From: Planococcus sp. CP5-4_YE
GTDB lineage: Bacteria > Bacillota > Bacilli > Bacillales_A > Planococcaceae
Length of the DNA stretch: 64,000 nucleotides
Assembly (NCBI RefSeq): GCF_019042655.1
Contig: NZ_JAHPZO010000012.1
Coordinates: 1-64,000, forward strand
Reading direction: 5' to 3'
Positions 1-7,894 of the stretch are shown piece after piece (within the stretch, counting starts at the first letter, position 1; each line of letters begins with the position of its first letter). The position numbers and the translations under genes are program-made. The notes beneath the pieces are model-generated. The model did no database searches. It saw nothing but the letters and a program-made list of their open reading frames with translations, and was not told the DNA's origin.

Positions 1-3
1 CAT

Positions 4-33
4 AAAAAGCCGCCGTTGGGCGGCCTTCTTATT
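4..33 (+). terminator. Intrinsic terminator at the left edge
   Basis: The arms AAGCCGCC and GGCGGCCTT enclose a GTTG loop and are followed by a T-rich stretch. It probably ends a gene lying before base 1, possibly istB of the insertion element suggested by the repeats just downstream. Confidence 0.7.
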
Positions 34-40
34 CTTATGA

Positions 41-256
41 GTGGTTCTCAGATGTCCGAAGTGGTTCTAAATTTTGTCCGAGGTGGTTCTATTTTATGGC
101 ACGAGTGGTTCTCGAGCTTGTCTTTCTTCACTGACAATATACAAAAAGAGAGTCACCGGTAAAATCTAGCCAGTGGCTCTCTTCTATGCATTTACTGGCC
201 ACATTCTCCGCAATTGATGGCTCAAATCTCCGCACACGTGGCTTTTTCGTTCCGCA
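41..256. repeat. Two 22-bp-periodic repeat arrays, IS21-like element end
   Basis: GTGGTTCT occurs at 41, 61, 83 and 105, which are steps of 20, 22 and 22 bases. The first two copies are followed by a GTCCGA-like motif. A second array has TCCGCA at 207, 229 and 251, in exact 22-base steps, each preceded by TGGC. Ends built from several spaced copies of a transposase-binding motif are typical of the IS21 (istA/istB) family, and this motif style is familiar to me from Bacillales IS21-like elements. No transposase is visible in the window, so either the body lies to the left of base 1 or only the ends remain. The family assignment is inference. Confidence 0.5.
145..185. terminator. Hairpin between the two repeat arrays
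   Basis: AGAGAGTCACCGG and CCAGTGGCTCTCT form a 13-bp imperfect stem around a 10-base loop, with A residues on the 5' side and T residues on the 3' side. It could terminate transcription in either direction between the two repeat arrays. Confidence 0.55.
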
Positions 257-336
257 ATACTCATTTTTATTGAAAACAATGGTTTTAATAACAGATCCTT
301 AAGCATTCAGGAAAATCCCATTAAGATTTTAGCTAT

Positions 337-1170
337 ATGAAAAAAGGAAGAGTATGGTATATTGATTTAATGCTTAAAAACAGAGGCGTCTTTGGGGGGA
401 TGGAATTGTTACAACAAGAATTAGCAGTGGAAAAAATATGCACAAGCTTAATAGAGGATCACCTGGTGAAAGCTATTTTCTTAAAAGGCTCAATGGGAAG
501 AAATGAGCACGATGAGTACTCAGATATTGACCTTTATTGCTTAGTGGAAAAAGAAGATGAAGAGCTTTTTTTGAATAAAAGACTAGAACATATAAAAGCG
601 TATCGAAAAATCATTTTTTATGATGATATCTATATCATCGCTCCTCAAATAATAGTGGTATTTGATAATTTACTGCATTTGGATTTGTTTACTGTTACGG
701 AGCAAAACTTTACTGAAAAAGATTATTTTAAAGTTTTGTATGATCCTAGCCATTTACTAGAGCGATTTTTTGAAACACAAAGTCTAGAACTCAGTAAAAA
801 TGAATTCAGCGACAGTGCAATAGACATTGCTTGGTTCTTGTTCCAGTATAAAAAAGCAACCGACCGAGGCAACAATATTTGGGCTGTTAGAATGTTAACT
901 AACGTGATGGAACATTTGGCAAGAGTGCTTCTATATAAGTATTGTCCAAAGAGAGCACAATTAGGATTGAAAACGCTTGATCAGTCGTTGCCAAATCATA
1001 TCCTAAATCAAGTGGGAGATATTTTCGAACAAATAACTCCCATAAATCATTTGACTGCCTCTTCAAAAATCCGTCAATTGCTTGTAGAGGAGTACGAGTG
1101 GATCCTTTCGCATGTTAGCGATCGTTCTCTTGTTGAACCACTTCTTAAAGACATGGTCAATGTAAACTGA
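337..1170 (+). CDS. Nucleotidyltransferase-fold protein, aminoglycoside adenylyltransferase-like
   Basis: The 277-residue protein has the minimal nucleotidyltransferase signature GSMGRNEHDEYSDIDL near residues 51-66. GS begins the fold and the DID aspartates would bind the metal and nucleotide. A third acidic strand, HLDLF, lies near residue 113. The rest is a helical C-terminal half like that of streptomycin/aminoglycoside adenylyltransferases, so transfer of AMP to a small molecule is plausible but the substrate is unknown. The start is uncertain: ATG codons at 337, 370 and 400 are in frame, none has an ideal ribosome site, and a G-rich stretch abuts the one at 400. A histidine phosphatase gene follows after 26 bases. 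The codon use is AT-rich, as in the rest of this accessory region. Confidence 0.7.
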   Translation: MKKGRVWYIDLMLKNRGVFGGMELLQQELAVEKICTSLIEDHLVKAIFLKGSMGRNEHDEYSDIDLYCLVEKEDEELFLNKRLEHIKAYRKIIFYDDIYIIAPQIIVVFDNLLHLDLFTVTEQNFTEKDYFKVLYDPSHLLERFFETQSLELSKNEFSDSAIDIAWFLFQYKKATDRGNNIWAVRMLTNVMEHLARVLLYKYCPKRAQLGLKTLDQSLPNHILNQVGDIFEQITPINHLTASSKIRQLLVEEYEWILSHVSDRSLVEPLLKDMVNVN

Positions 1171-1196
1171 GAATACGAGCATGGAGGAGGTTAACT

Positions 1197-1787
1197 ATGA
1201 GTACATTTATTTATATGGTAAGACATGGTGATTCCCCGAAGGAAGGAAATGAGAGAACGAGAGGATTAACTGAAAAAGGCGAAACAGATGCTCGACAACT
1301 AGCTGCAATATTGAAGGCTGAAGAAGTTAATGTGGTCACTTCAAGCCCCTATACGCGGTCCATACAAACGGTTGAAAAATTAGCTCATCGAATAGGGGAA
1401 GAAATTATAGTGTTTGAAGATCTAAAAGAGCGAGTATTTACTTTGGAAGGTGAGCGTATATCTGATCAGGAGTTGCTTCCACTATTAGAAAAATCATTTG
1501 TAGATTTCAATTACTCTTTAGAAGGCGGAGAATCAAACGCTGAATGTCAAAAAAGGGCGATAAAAGTTTTAAAGGAAATACTATCTGTTTATAAAGAACA
1601 GAAAATTGTAATTGGAACTCATGGAGCTGTTATGACTTTGATGATGGCCTTTTACGATAACAAATATGATTTAAAGTTTTTACATAGCACATCTAAACCA
1701 GACATCTATAAAATGGAATTTAAAGATCAGACTTTATTAAGTGTTCAAAGAGTATTGGTCAAAACAGGGGGGATTAATAACAGTTAA
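1197..1787 (+). CDS. Histidine phosphatase superfamily protein
   Basis: The protein (196 residues) begins with MSTFIYMVRHGDSP, where RHG carries the catalytic phospho-accepting histidine. GTHGAVMTL near residue 139 supplies the second active-site histidine. Both elements define the phosphoglycerate-mutase-like (branch 1) fold. Members dephosphorylate many sugars, nucleotides or cofactors, so the substrate cannot be named. GGAGGAGG sits six bases before the ATG, and the gene follows the nucleotidyltransferase closely enough to be cotranscribed with it. No terminator is obvious before the convergent Nudix gene. Confidence 0.85.
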   Translation: MSTFIYMVRHGDSPKEGNERTRGLTEKGETDARQLAAILKAEEVNVVTSSPYTRSIQTVEKLAHRIGEEIIVFEDLKERVFTLEGERISDQELLPLLEKSFVDFNYSLEGGESNAECQKRAIKVLKEILSVYKEQKIVIGTHGAVMTLMMAFYDNKYDLKFLHSTSKPDIYKMEFKDQTLLSVQRVLVKTGGINNS

Positions 1788-1907
1788 TGAGCTAAGTTTA
1801 CGTAGCGTCATTGAATATGGCATGAAAAAAATGACAGAGTAAATTACGCCATCTGCCATTTTACCGGGAGTAATAAAAAAATTCACTTGTCATAGTCGAT
1901 CAGCAGC

Positions 1908-2534
1908 TCAATCAAATAAAGTTGCTTTAGTCGGATTCCTCTCAAATTCAAAGAGCATATGCAGCTGTGACTCGATATTCCGATTCAAGGATAGTTCCGG
2001 TAAATCGTATTCAGGAAAGAAATCCACTTCCTTTGTTTCGACACCGGTTTTTGCTTCACCGCCTACAATTTCACACTGAATGAAAAGCTTATAATAGTGA
2101 AAAGCTTGGGGTGGATGCGGATGTTTATTCATATCCAGTAAGGCAAGCATTTTTGTCGGCACCACAAGATAGCCGGATTCCTCCTGTATTTCTTTCGTAA
2201 TGTTTTCAGCTGGAGATAAGCCAATATCGCAAAATCCGCCAGGTAAAGCCCATCTATCGTCGATACGTTCGCGAACCATGAGAATCTTTCCTTTATCGAA
2301 GACAGCACCCCTCACATCCATTTTGGGAGTCTGGTAACCTTCATCATTAGCAAATAACTCTTTGATTTTTTGCATTTCCTCGCCGGTATGTTCTTCCATG
2401 ATTTCCACACTGATTTTCCGTAACTCTTCGTAACGTTCCAAATCAAAGACATCTTTTGAAAAAGTCAGTCCGGATTGAGAAAGCGATTGGATTCGCTTAG
2501 CCCAGTCCAGCCATTTAAGACTCATAATGGCCAC
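1908..2534 (-). CDS. Nudix hydrolase with N-terminal helical domain (YjhB-like)
   Basis: The protein has 208 residues. An N-terminal helical part (about 1-65, with the segment KWLDWAKRIQSLSQSGLTFS) is typical of Nudix_N_2-type ADP-ribose/NDP-sugar pyrophosphatases. The Nudix box near residues 97-120 reads GGFCDIGLSPAENITKEIQE then ESG. In it the usual REUxEE arginine is Lys, and the glutamate-rich core EIQEES is retained. The first 20 bases of this gene overlap the 3' end of the HAD phosphatase gene, so the two form a translationally coupled minus-strand pair. The product should hydrolyse a nucleoside-diphosphate derivative; the exact substrate is unknown. Confidence 0.85.
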   Translation of the reverse strand: MAIMSLKWLDWAKRIQSLSQSGLTFSKDVFDLERYEELRKISVEIMEEHTGEEMQKIKELFANDEGYQTPKMDVRGAVFDKGKILMVRERIDDRWALPGGFCDIGLSPAENITKEIQEESGYLVVPTKMLALLDMNKHPHPPQAFHYYKLFIQCEIVGGEAKTGVETKEVDFFPEYDLPELSLNRNIESQLHMLFEFERNPTKATLFD

Positions 2535-3180
2535 CCGTTTCCAAGGATTCCATAAATTCAGCCGCAGTTCGGTATGAGGAATTCGGTGCTACTGCAAATT
2601 CCAAGGTTTGATAATCGGGCAACCAATGCACGCCGACGGTTAAAACGTTCGCGCTAATTCCAGCTTGAATGTCAGCATCACTGTCTCCGATGAATATTGC
2701 TTCCTGAGGGCTAACATCCAACATCGCTAAAGCTTTGAACAAACCTTCTGGATCCGGTTTAGGTTGTGCCACATCGTCCCCCGTAATGATGGCGTCGAAG
2801 AAATGCTCCATTTGAAGTGCTTTTAATGAGATATCCAAACTTCTTCTGGCTTTTCCTGTGACAATTCCTAATTTCATCCCTTTTTTTCTTAAATGCAGCA
2901 ATAACTCGTGAATTTCTTGGTTATGGTCAACGAGTTGTCCATGCTGTTCTAGATATTTTGTATAATACAGTTCAATTGCTTCTTCTGTATCCCCATGAAG
3001 CAAATTCTTCCGGATGATTCCAGTTTCTGACGGGCCAAACATGGCGCGAATTTCAGCCGAAGAGAGATCGCGCTGGTCGAATTCCTTGAAAACATGTTGG
3101 AAAGCATAGTCGCAGACGGGCAATGTATTAGCTAATGTACCATCGAAATCAAAAATAATCGCTTTTATTGGAACCACCAT
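2515..3180 (-). CDS. HAD-superfamily hydrolase, phosphoglycolate phosphatase/PpaX-like
   Basis: The protein has 221 residues and all four HAD motifs. Motif I is FDFDGTLA (nucleophilic Asp), motif II is GIVTGKA, motif III the lysine in QPKPDPEG, and motif IV IGDSDADIQAG. The helical cap between motifs I and II is that of subfamily IA phosphatases (phosphoglycolate phosphatase, PpaX and beta-phosphoglucomutase relatives). The downstream Nudix gene overlaps its end by 20 bases, suggesting a paired clean-up role for phosphorylated metabolites. The ribosome site upstream of the ATG is weak (AAGG), so a start one or two codons later cannot be excluded. Confidence 0.85.
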   Translation of the reverse strand: MVVPIKAIIFDFDGTLANTLPVCDYAFQHVFKEFDQRDLSSAEIRAMFGPSETGIIRKNLLHGDTEEAIELYYTKYLEQHGQLVDHNQEIHELLLHLRKKGMKLGIVTGKARRSLDISLKALQMEHFFDAIITGDDVAQPKPDPEGLFKALAMLDVSPQEAIFIGDSDADIQAGISANVLTVGVHWLPDYQTLEFAVAPNSSYRTAAEFMESLETGGHYES

Positions 3181-3472
3181 CCTTGTTTAGATATATAAAG
3201 TTGAAGTTGCGAATTATGCTTGATAGTTAGAATTAACTGATAATTTTTATACTATAGGAACTCATCGTTTTTTTCTAGTTAATCCGATTTCCATAAAATC
3301 TGTTTAGGCATGTACAGTTGTCTTAATAGAGGCTATTAGAAAATTTTTGAACAAAAATTCAGTAAACAGAGTTAAAATTCTAGATACGCTATCATTCTTA
3401 ATGAATTCAATGTAACTTATTGGTTATGAAGGTAACTTAAAATTAACTAGCTATTTATAGTATGGAGGTTAG

Positions 3473-3881
3473 ATGATGAATGAAATTATGGACTTGTTAG
3501 ATACTAATAGAAAAGGTGTAGCGGAAGCTGCGATAAGAGAAACGGAACAGAAATTGAGTATTCGTTTCCCGGATCAGTACGTTCAATTGTTTAGATTGGC
3601 AAATGGCCCTGAAATTGGCGAGTGGATTTTATTTCCCATCAAAGATCCTAATAATACGAAAAAAAACATGGGATGATGTAGTCAGACAAAATGAGGAAGT
3701 TTTAGATAGAGAGTTCCCTGACAATCTGCTTGCGATCGCTGAAGATGGTACAGGGGATTACTTATGCTTGAAAGTAGAAGATGAACAAGCGGCGGATTCA
3801 ATTTATTTATGGCTCCATGAAACAGATGAAACAGAAGAGCTAGCTCCCACTTTAAAAGACTTAATCCAAAATATATTGTGA
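3473..3881 (+). pseudogene. SMI1/KNR4-family protein, frameshifted at an A8 tract
   Basis: Reading from the ATG at 3473 (good GGAGG site at 3464) gives a SMI1/KNR4 N-terminal half with RFPDQYVQLFRLANG and ILFPIKD, then meets TGA at 3674. The reading frame one base further on continues the same fold: WDDVV, DREFPDNLLAIAEDGTGDY, YLWLHETDE and LKDLIQNIL, to TAA at 3881. The switch point is the eight-A run at 3659-3666; seven A would restore a protein of about 135 residues. SMI1/KNR4 proteins are often immunity proteins against polymorphic or contact-dependent toxins. Either the gene is broken, the tract is a phase-variable switch, or a base was over-called. Confidence 0.75.
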
Positions 3882-3893
3882 AAGGAGCCTATT

Positions 3894-4178
3894 ATGAAAC
3901 GAATAGCTTTAGGAGCGTTGCTTTTTGTGTTTATACTCGGTTTCTTTATAATGCTAAATAATATGGAACTCGCAACGAACATAACCGGCGTAATAGGGCT
4001 TGGTGGCATATTAATCGGGGGCTATTTGAAAACAGGATTCGTCAGCCCAAATGCACCTGTGATTGGAAATCTGGCAGTTATGAAACTAGATAAAAAAATG
4101 GATTTATCTAATACCATCTTGTTAATAGCTTTACCTCATATCATCGGTTCTTTGTTATTGTTTTTTTATACTTGGTAA
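3894..4178 (+). CDS. Small integral membrane protein (possible DUF5316)
   Basis: This 94-residue protein has three hydrophobic segments, at about residues 4-20, 27-46 (glycine-rich, GVIGLGGILIGGYL) and 68-92, with a short charged stretch KLDKKMD before the last. The three-helix layout resembles DUF5316-type proteins of Bacillales, though I hold this assignment loosely. AAAGGAG precedes the ATG, and the gene starts 12 bases after the SMI1 gene, so both are probably one transcript. No function can be inferred beyond a membrane location. Confidence 0.65.
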   Translation: MKRIALGALLFVFILGFFIMLNNMELATNITGVIGLGGILIGGYLKTGFVSPNAPVIGNLAVMKLDKKMDLSNTILLIALPHIIGSLLLFFYTW

Positions 4179-4231
4179 GATGTTTTTCTTTCACTAAATG
4201 TACATTCGATGATTATGTGAGGGGTGTTAAA

Positions 4232-4672
4232 ATGCGATTAATTGGCTGGGTTCCTATGCTGATCTTAATTTTTTGTTCGGGGTGTTCTTCAATTATTATA
4301 GAAGATGCAGAAACTGTGCGCTTGGATTATTGGAGCGGAGAAGTTACAGAAGAAATCCGAGAAGAATACATAGATGAAAATAATGGCCTCGATTATTTTG
4401 TAAATGCAGTGAATGCTGCAGAAGAAGTAACTGAGCAGAGCGTTATCACAACAAGACCACTTCTTTCACTTGAGTTTGTGATGGAAGATAAAGAGAACCG
4501 GAACTACCATCTGTGGGTAACAGATAGGGGAGAAGGATTTATCCAAAGCTTAAAGCCACATAAAAGTCTTACATTTCGATTGGATCCTGATTCTGTAAAG
4601 GAATTGAAAAGCTTCTTTGAAACGAAAGAAAGTGTAGAGGTTTTAAAAGGTAAAATTGAGTTTGAGCAGTGA
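4232..4672 (+). CDS. Putative lipoprotein of unknown function
   Basis: A start at ATG 4232, behind GAGGGG, gives 146 residues. The first are a short basic end, then a hydrophobic core MLILIFCSGC whose last cysteine could be the lipidated residue of a lipobox (CSGC, a weak match to L-A/S-G-C). The mature part is acidic and contains no domain I recognise. The longer in-frame version from 4172 overlaps the upstream membrane-protein gene and has no ribosome site, so it is less likely. It probably belongs to the 3473-5167 transcript of orphan genes. Confidence 0.65.
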   Translation: MRLIGWVPMLILIFCSGCSSIIIEDAETVRLDYWSGEVTEEIREEYIDENNGLDYFVNAVNAAEEVTEQSVITTRPLLSLEFVMEDKENRNYHLWVTDRGEGFIQSLKPHKSLTFRLDPDSVKELKSFFETKESVEVLKGKIEFEQ

Positions 4673-4702
4673 CAGAGAAAAAACTACAAAAGGGCTGATA
4701 GT

Positions 4703-5167
4703 TTGAAAAAGTTTCGCGGGAAAAGACGTTATTTCCGTAATTTGCATAAAGCAGCTGCCACGGATCATCTCCGGTTGGACTTCGGAAAAGGCGGCTGGTT
4801 TGATCTTTGGCACACCCACCTGGATTTTATTGGACATGGAAATAGAAGCATAAAAATCAGGAGAGAGCATGTCAAAGCTCATATAGCTTTATACAAAAGT
4901 TTATTAAAGAACTTGGAGATTTTCGAAAAGCCTTTTCAATCTTGGATTGAAATAGACGGACAGGATGCCGGATCAGATGCTGTTTATATTCATAGTCCCA
5001 ATCCGAACGAAGACAATTTTCCTTTGAAGATAGAGAATATCGATTGGGAAGTTGAACTTCCTTTATACCTCAAGGGTTTAATCGACACACAAGAATTTGA
5101 CATTGGTCAATACCTCTCGGAGACAGAAGTGCACTATATAATACAAGCCAAATGTCTAAAGAATTGA
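4703..5167 (+). CDS. Hypothetical protein, immunity-like context
   Basis: This soluble protein of 154 residues starts with TTG at 4703 behind AAAGGG. The N-terminus is strongly basic (KKFRGKRRYFRNLHKAAA), followed by DHLRLDFGKGGWFDLWHTH, rich in aromatic residues and histidine, and an acidic C-terminal half. I do not recognise the family. Its place after a SMI1/KNR4 gene, a small membrane protein and a lipoprotein fits the orphan immunity gene arrays of Bacillales, but that is only context. It has no signal peptide and no membrane segment. Confidence 0.6.
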   Translation: MKKFRGKRRYFRNLHKAAATDHLRLDFGKGGWFDLWHTHLDFIGHGNRSIKIRREHVKAHIALYKSLLKNLEIFEKPFQSWIEIDGQDAGSDAVYIHSPNPNEDNFPLKIENIDWEVELPLYLKGLIDTQEFDIGQYLSETEVHYIIQAKCLKN

Positions 5168-5289
5168 CTTTAGGTCGTTTTAATTGGATTGAAGTAATGC
5201 GCCGATTCAGTTGATGTTTTCGAAGATAAAACATTTGAATGATTCCACTAAAATTCAATAAAGAATAAAAATTGAGGAAGTGAGTAACC

Positions 5290-5586
5290 ATCTTATTAAA
5301 AGTTGTTTTTCCATTAATAATTTTAAGCACAGGGTTGGTCATGGCTTATATGTTAAGCAGACATAAGTCAGAGAAAAAGAAGCAGATTATATTGGGAATC
5401 ACTCTGATAGTGGTGGTTGCACCCTTTCTTTCTTGGCTTGTCGGAGGCTTGTATGCAATATTTGGTTCTGTTGAAACTACAGGCTGGGCAGAAATCGTTT
5501 ATCCTATGATTATTTTTCCTTTGATTGGCTTACTTGGAGTTGGATGGTTGGTAAAAGGGGTTCTTAAGAAGAAGGAAGCCAATTAG
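5290..5586 (+). CDS. Small membrane protein with apparent ATC start
   Basis: The frame from 5290 to 5586 encodes a 98-residue protein with a clear N-terminal membrane helix (LLKVVFPLIILSTGLVMAY), a basic loop RHKSEKKK and two more helices at about 38-60 and 70-90. The helix begins upstream of the first TTG (5335) and ATG (5341), and an in-frame TGA lies at 5281-5283. The only sensible initiation site is ATC at 5290, nine bases after GGAAGTGA (5276-5283), which nearly matches the anti-Shine-Dalgarno complement. A GTG at 5280 is out of frame, though one base lost in the A4 run at 5298-5301 would join it. Either the start codon is noncanonical or the gene has lost its start. Confidence 0.55.
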   Translation: MLLKVVFPLIILSTGLVMAYMLSRHKSEKKKQIILGITLIVVVAPFLSWLVGGLYAIFGSVETTGWAEIVYPMIIFPLIGLLGVGWLVKGVLKKKEAN

Positions 5587-5840
5587 TTTGAAAGGGATAG
5601 AATTGAATCCAATGTTTCTAGAAGTATCCTATTTTCTTTACTCGTTTCTTGTCTGCTAACTTTTTAGGTTGTAAAAACAAAAGCAAGTAACTGGACAAGA
5701 ATTTTGTCGGCCTTTTTCGTAAACTCACATATCCTTTTCGTTGCTTCAGTTTATCTTTACAAGTAAGCCTAAAAACTTTGGGAAAGTCGTTCTTTTTAGT
5801 ACAACAAATCTTAGGCAAGATAAAAGTGAGGTAACTAATT

Positions 5841-6599
5841 ATGCAATTTGTATTCGATCTTGACGGAACCATTTGTTTTAAAGGACAACCTTTAAAACAA
5901 GAAATTTGTGCTGCTTTGGATAGGTGCCAGGCAATGGGACACGAAATCATCTTTGCATCTGCGAGACCGATACGTGACTTATTGCCGGTGCTGCCGGAAA
6001 AATATCACTGGTTAAGAATGGTCGGTGGAAACGGGGCTTTTCGAAATGCGGATGGCTCAATCGACGTAAACAGTTTTGACAAGAGCACTTGCAGGCAACT
6101 GTTCAATATTATTGATACGCATCAGCTTCCGTATTTAATTGATAGCAGCTGGGATTACAGCTATACCGGAGAACAAACCCATCCGATCTATCAAAATATC
6201 GATCCGTTGAAGAGTGCGAAAAATGTGCCGATTGATTTGCTGGAAAATGTAGTGAAAGTGGTTCTTTTCACAAGCGATACCGAGATACAGAAAAGCTTGG
6301 AAGTCCTTCCTCTGACCCTGCATCTTCACCAGAATGAAGGAATTCTTGATTTGAGTCCTGAAGGCATTGATAAATGGGCAGGGCTACAACAACTGGGGCT
6401 CAAAGCAAATGAGTTCATTGCCTTTGGAAATGACTCAAATGACATTTGCATATTTGAAGCTGCCAAAGAAAGTATCTGCATTGGTCCCCATCCTGTTGCA
6501 AAACAACATGCAACCTTACAAATTACAGAGGATGAAGTGGCAAAAATGATTTTGCGTATGAGTGATAAGTATCTTCTGCAAGAGATTGAAGTTAAATAG
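5841..6599 (+). CDS. HAD-superfamily hydrolase, Cof-type (subfamily IIB)
   Basis: The protein has 252 residues. Motif I is FDLDGTIC at the very start, motif II the FASARPIRD region, and motif IV AFGNDSNDICIFEAA near residue 193, with a lysine in SPEGIDKWAGL before it. A large C2B cap lies between motifs II and III. This matches the Cof/YwtE/YkrA group, which hydrolyses phosphorylated sugars or flavin nucleotides. Substrate is not predictable. A terminator with a perfect 20-base palindrome follows at 6689. Confidence 0.88.
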   Translation: MQFVFDLDGTICFKGQPLKQEICAALDRCQAMGHEIIFASARPIRDLLPVLPEKYHWLRMVGGNGAFRNADGSIDVNSFDKSTCRQLFNIIDTHQLPYLIDSSWDYSYTGEQTHPIYQNIDPLKSAKNVPIDLLENVVKVVLFTSDTEIQKSLEVLPLTLHLHQNEGILDLSPEGIDKWAGLQQLGLKANEFIAFGNDSNDICIFEAAKESICIGPHPVAKQHATLQITEDEVAKMILRMSDKYLLQEIEVK

Positions 6600-6688
6600 T
6601 GTAAGCAAAGCTGTGTATACACTTTCAAACGCAGTTAAATTTAGAAAAGATATCTACAGATTGTCAGTTTACATATGACCACTTATTT

Positions 6689-6716
6689 GAAGAAGCTTAA
6701 GCTTCTTCTTTTTTTT
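6689..6716 (+). terminator. Intrinsic terminator
   Basis: The perfect palindrome GAAGAAGCTTAAGCTTCTTC is followed by eight T residues. It ends the HAD hydrolase transcript. Confidence 0.85.
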
Positions 6717-6883
6717 GCATGGTAAAGCGTACTTTTACGAACACTTCTCTATTTTGAAAGACAAGGCGAATATTCTATCTATACAGCATGATATTTAATG
6801 CTAATCTGAATACAGATACTATCCTTTAAAGACATTGAAGTTAAAATTTAGAACAAAAAAGTTAGCTGTAATTATAGAAAGAG

Positions 6884-7126
6884 GTGGAAATTATTTTATT
6901 TTATATAGTTGGATCAGCTTTTCTTTTGTTCATTGGTATATCTGGAATTATCGGTGCTTTTAAATTAGATCGTAAAAGTCAAAACTCGATGTCAAAAGAT
7001 CCATATAGCAGCATTTTTATTCTTATGCCTTTAGGGTTAGCAAAGGTCGTTCTTTTTCTACTGAGCTTATTTCCAATAGTAATTGTATTAGCACTGTGGT
7101 TACAAGAGTATGGTGTCATCGAGTAG
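6884..7126 (+). CDS. Small membrane protein, GTG or ATT start
   Basis: The protein has up to 80 residues. One helix spans about residues 3-25 (LFYIVGSAFLLFIGISGIIG) and a second about 44-70 (IFILMPLGLAKVVLFLLSLF), joined by a polar loop with KLDRKSQNS. The GTG at 6884 is itself part of an AAAGAGGTGG sequence that looks like the ribosome-binding site. If so, initiation would fall on ATT at 6890 or 6893, as may happen with ATC in the gene at 5290. No family is recognised. It stands alone between a terminator and the zinc-ribbon-like gene. Confidence 0.5.
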   Translation: MEIILFYIVGSAFLLFIGISGIIGAFKLDRKSQNSMSKDPYSSIFILMPLGLAKVVLFLLSLFPIVIVLALWLQEYGVIE

Positions 7127-7377
7127 AACCTTTTTAGAATCCTATAGTGAGTTAAATGTATTTCTATTATTTAAAGAGATTTAGAAATCGATATTTTGAA
7201 AGAATGTAAGTTTATATATCCGAAATCCCAGGCAGTTTGATATGTCTAGGATTTGGAACAATTAGTGCTTAGTTAAAGTAGTTAAATGCAACATAAGTAC
7301 AGACTAGTTATCTTTAAAAGTTTTTTTGCGAGAAAGAAAGTTAATCATTATAAGTAGAAAAATTGAGGGAGAATAGT

Positions 7378-7626
7378 ATGAAACAAAAATATCCATTCAA
7401 AGTAAACTGGTGTAAGCAATGCGATCAGGGTTGGATAGAGATTGTAAGATACTCTAAAGGCGGCAAGCCATTTGTTAAATGTAGTGAATGTGACGGTAAA
7501 TGGGATACGCCTTTGGATAGTAATGATGCTAATAAAGCATCCATTCCATTAGATCAACGAATCAAGAGACCCACTACCCAAGAGGTTATAGAACTTGGCT
7601 GGGATAAATATATTCGAAAATTTTAG
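7378..7626 (+). CDS. Small zinc-ribbon-like protein
   Basis: The ATG at 7378, behind GAGGGAGA, gives 82 residues. Two CxxC knuckles, WCKQCDQGWIEI (about residues 11-22) and VKCSECDGKWDTP (about 33-45), can bind one zinc ion. The C-terminal third is polar with EVIELGWDKYI. The protein has no membrane segment or signal. I recall similar short proteins in Bacillus near immunity gene clusters, but I have no family name. An in-frame codon at 7363 lies inside the ribosome site and is rejected as the start. Confidence 0.6.
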   Translation: MKQKYPFKVNWCKQCDQGWIEIVRYSKGGKPFVKCSECDGKWDTPLDSNDANKASIPLDQRIKRPTTQEVIELGWDKYIRKF

Positions 7627-7828
7627 TGTAAACTGAAAATAACTTAATGTTGTTATCCAATCAATGAAGGTTCGCCGGTCGGTAGAAGCCACAACTTCTT
7701 GTATTTTCCCTTTCACCACACGAAAAAGTCAAATTATTTTCTATTATCCTATAATTATGATAACATTATTTACAAATAGGTTTCATATGTTTCATTATGA
7801 TATAAAAGTCTTAACCATTTTAGATGTT

Positions 7829-7850
7829 AAATTTCGGTAGACCGAAATTT
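7829..7850. promoter_or_regulatory. 22-bp palindrome upstream of the sugar dehydrogenase gene
   Basis: AAATTTCGGT, then AG, then ACCGAAATTT form a perfect inverted repeat of two 10-base arms, 45 bases before the start codon at 7895. A further half-site-like TTCGGT lies at 7859-7864. The size and symmetry suit a dimeric repressor operator; no T tract follows, so it is not a terminator. Confidence 0.5.
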
Positions 7851-7894
7851 GATATATATTCGGTTGAATATTCTAGAAATGGGGAGGAAAAATT

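Noticed and set aside
41..256. Regular 22-bp repeats as a short CRISPR array
   Set aside because: The shared words are only 6-8 bases, the period is far too short for repeat plus spacer, and no cas genes are present.
3473..3881. Two separate short genes at the SMI1 locus
   Set aside because: The second frame has no ribosome site of its own, and the two translations join into one SMI1/KNR4 domain.
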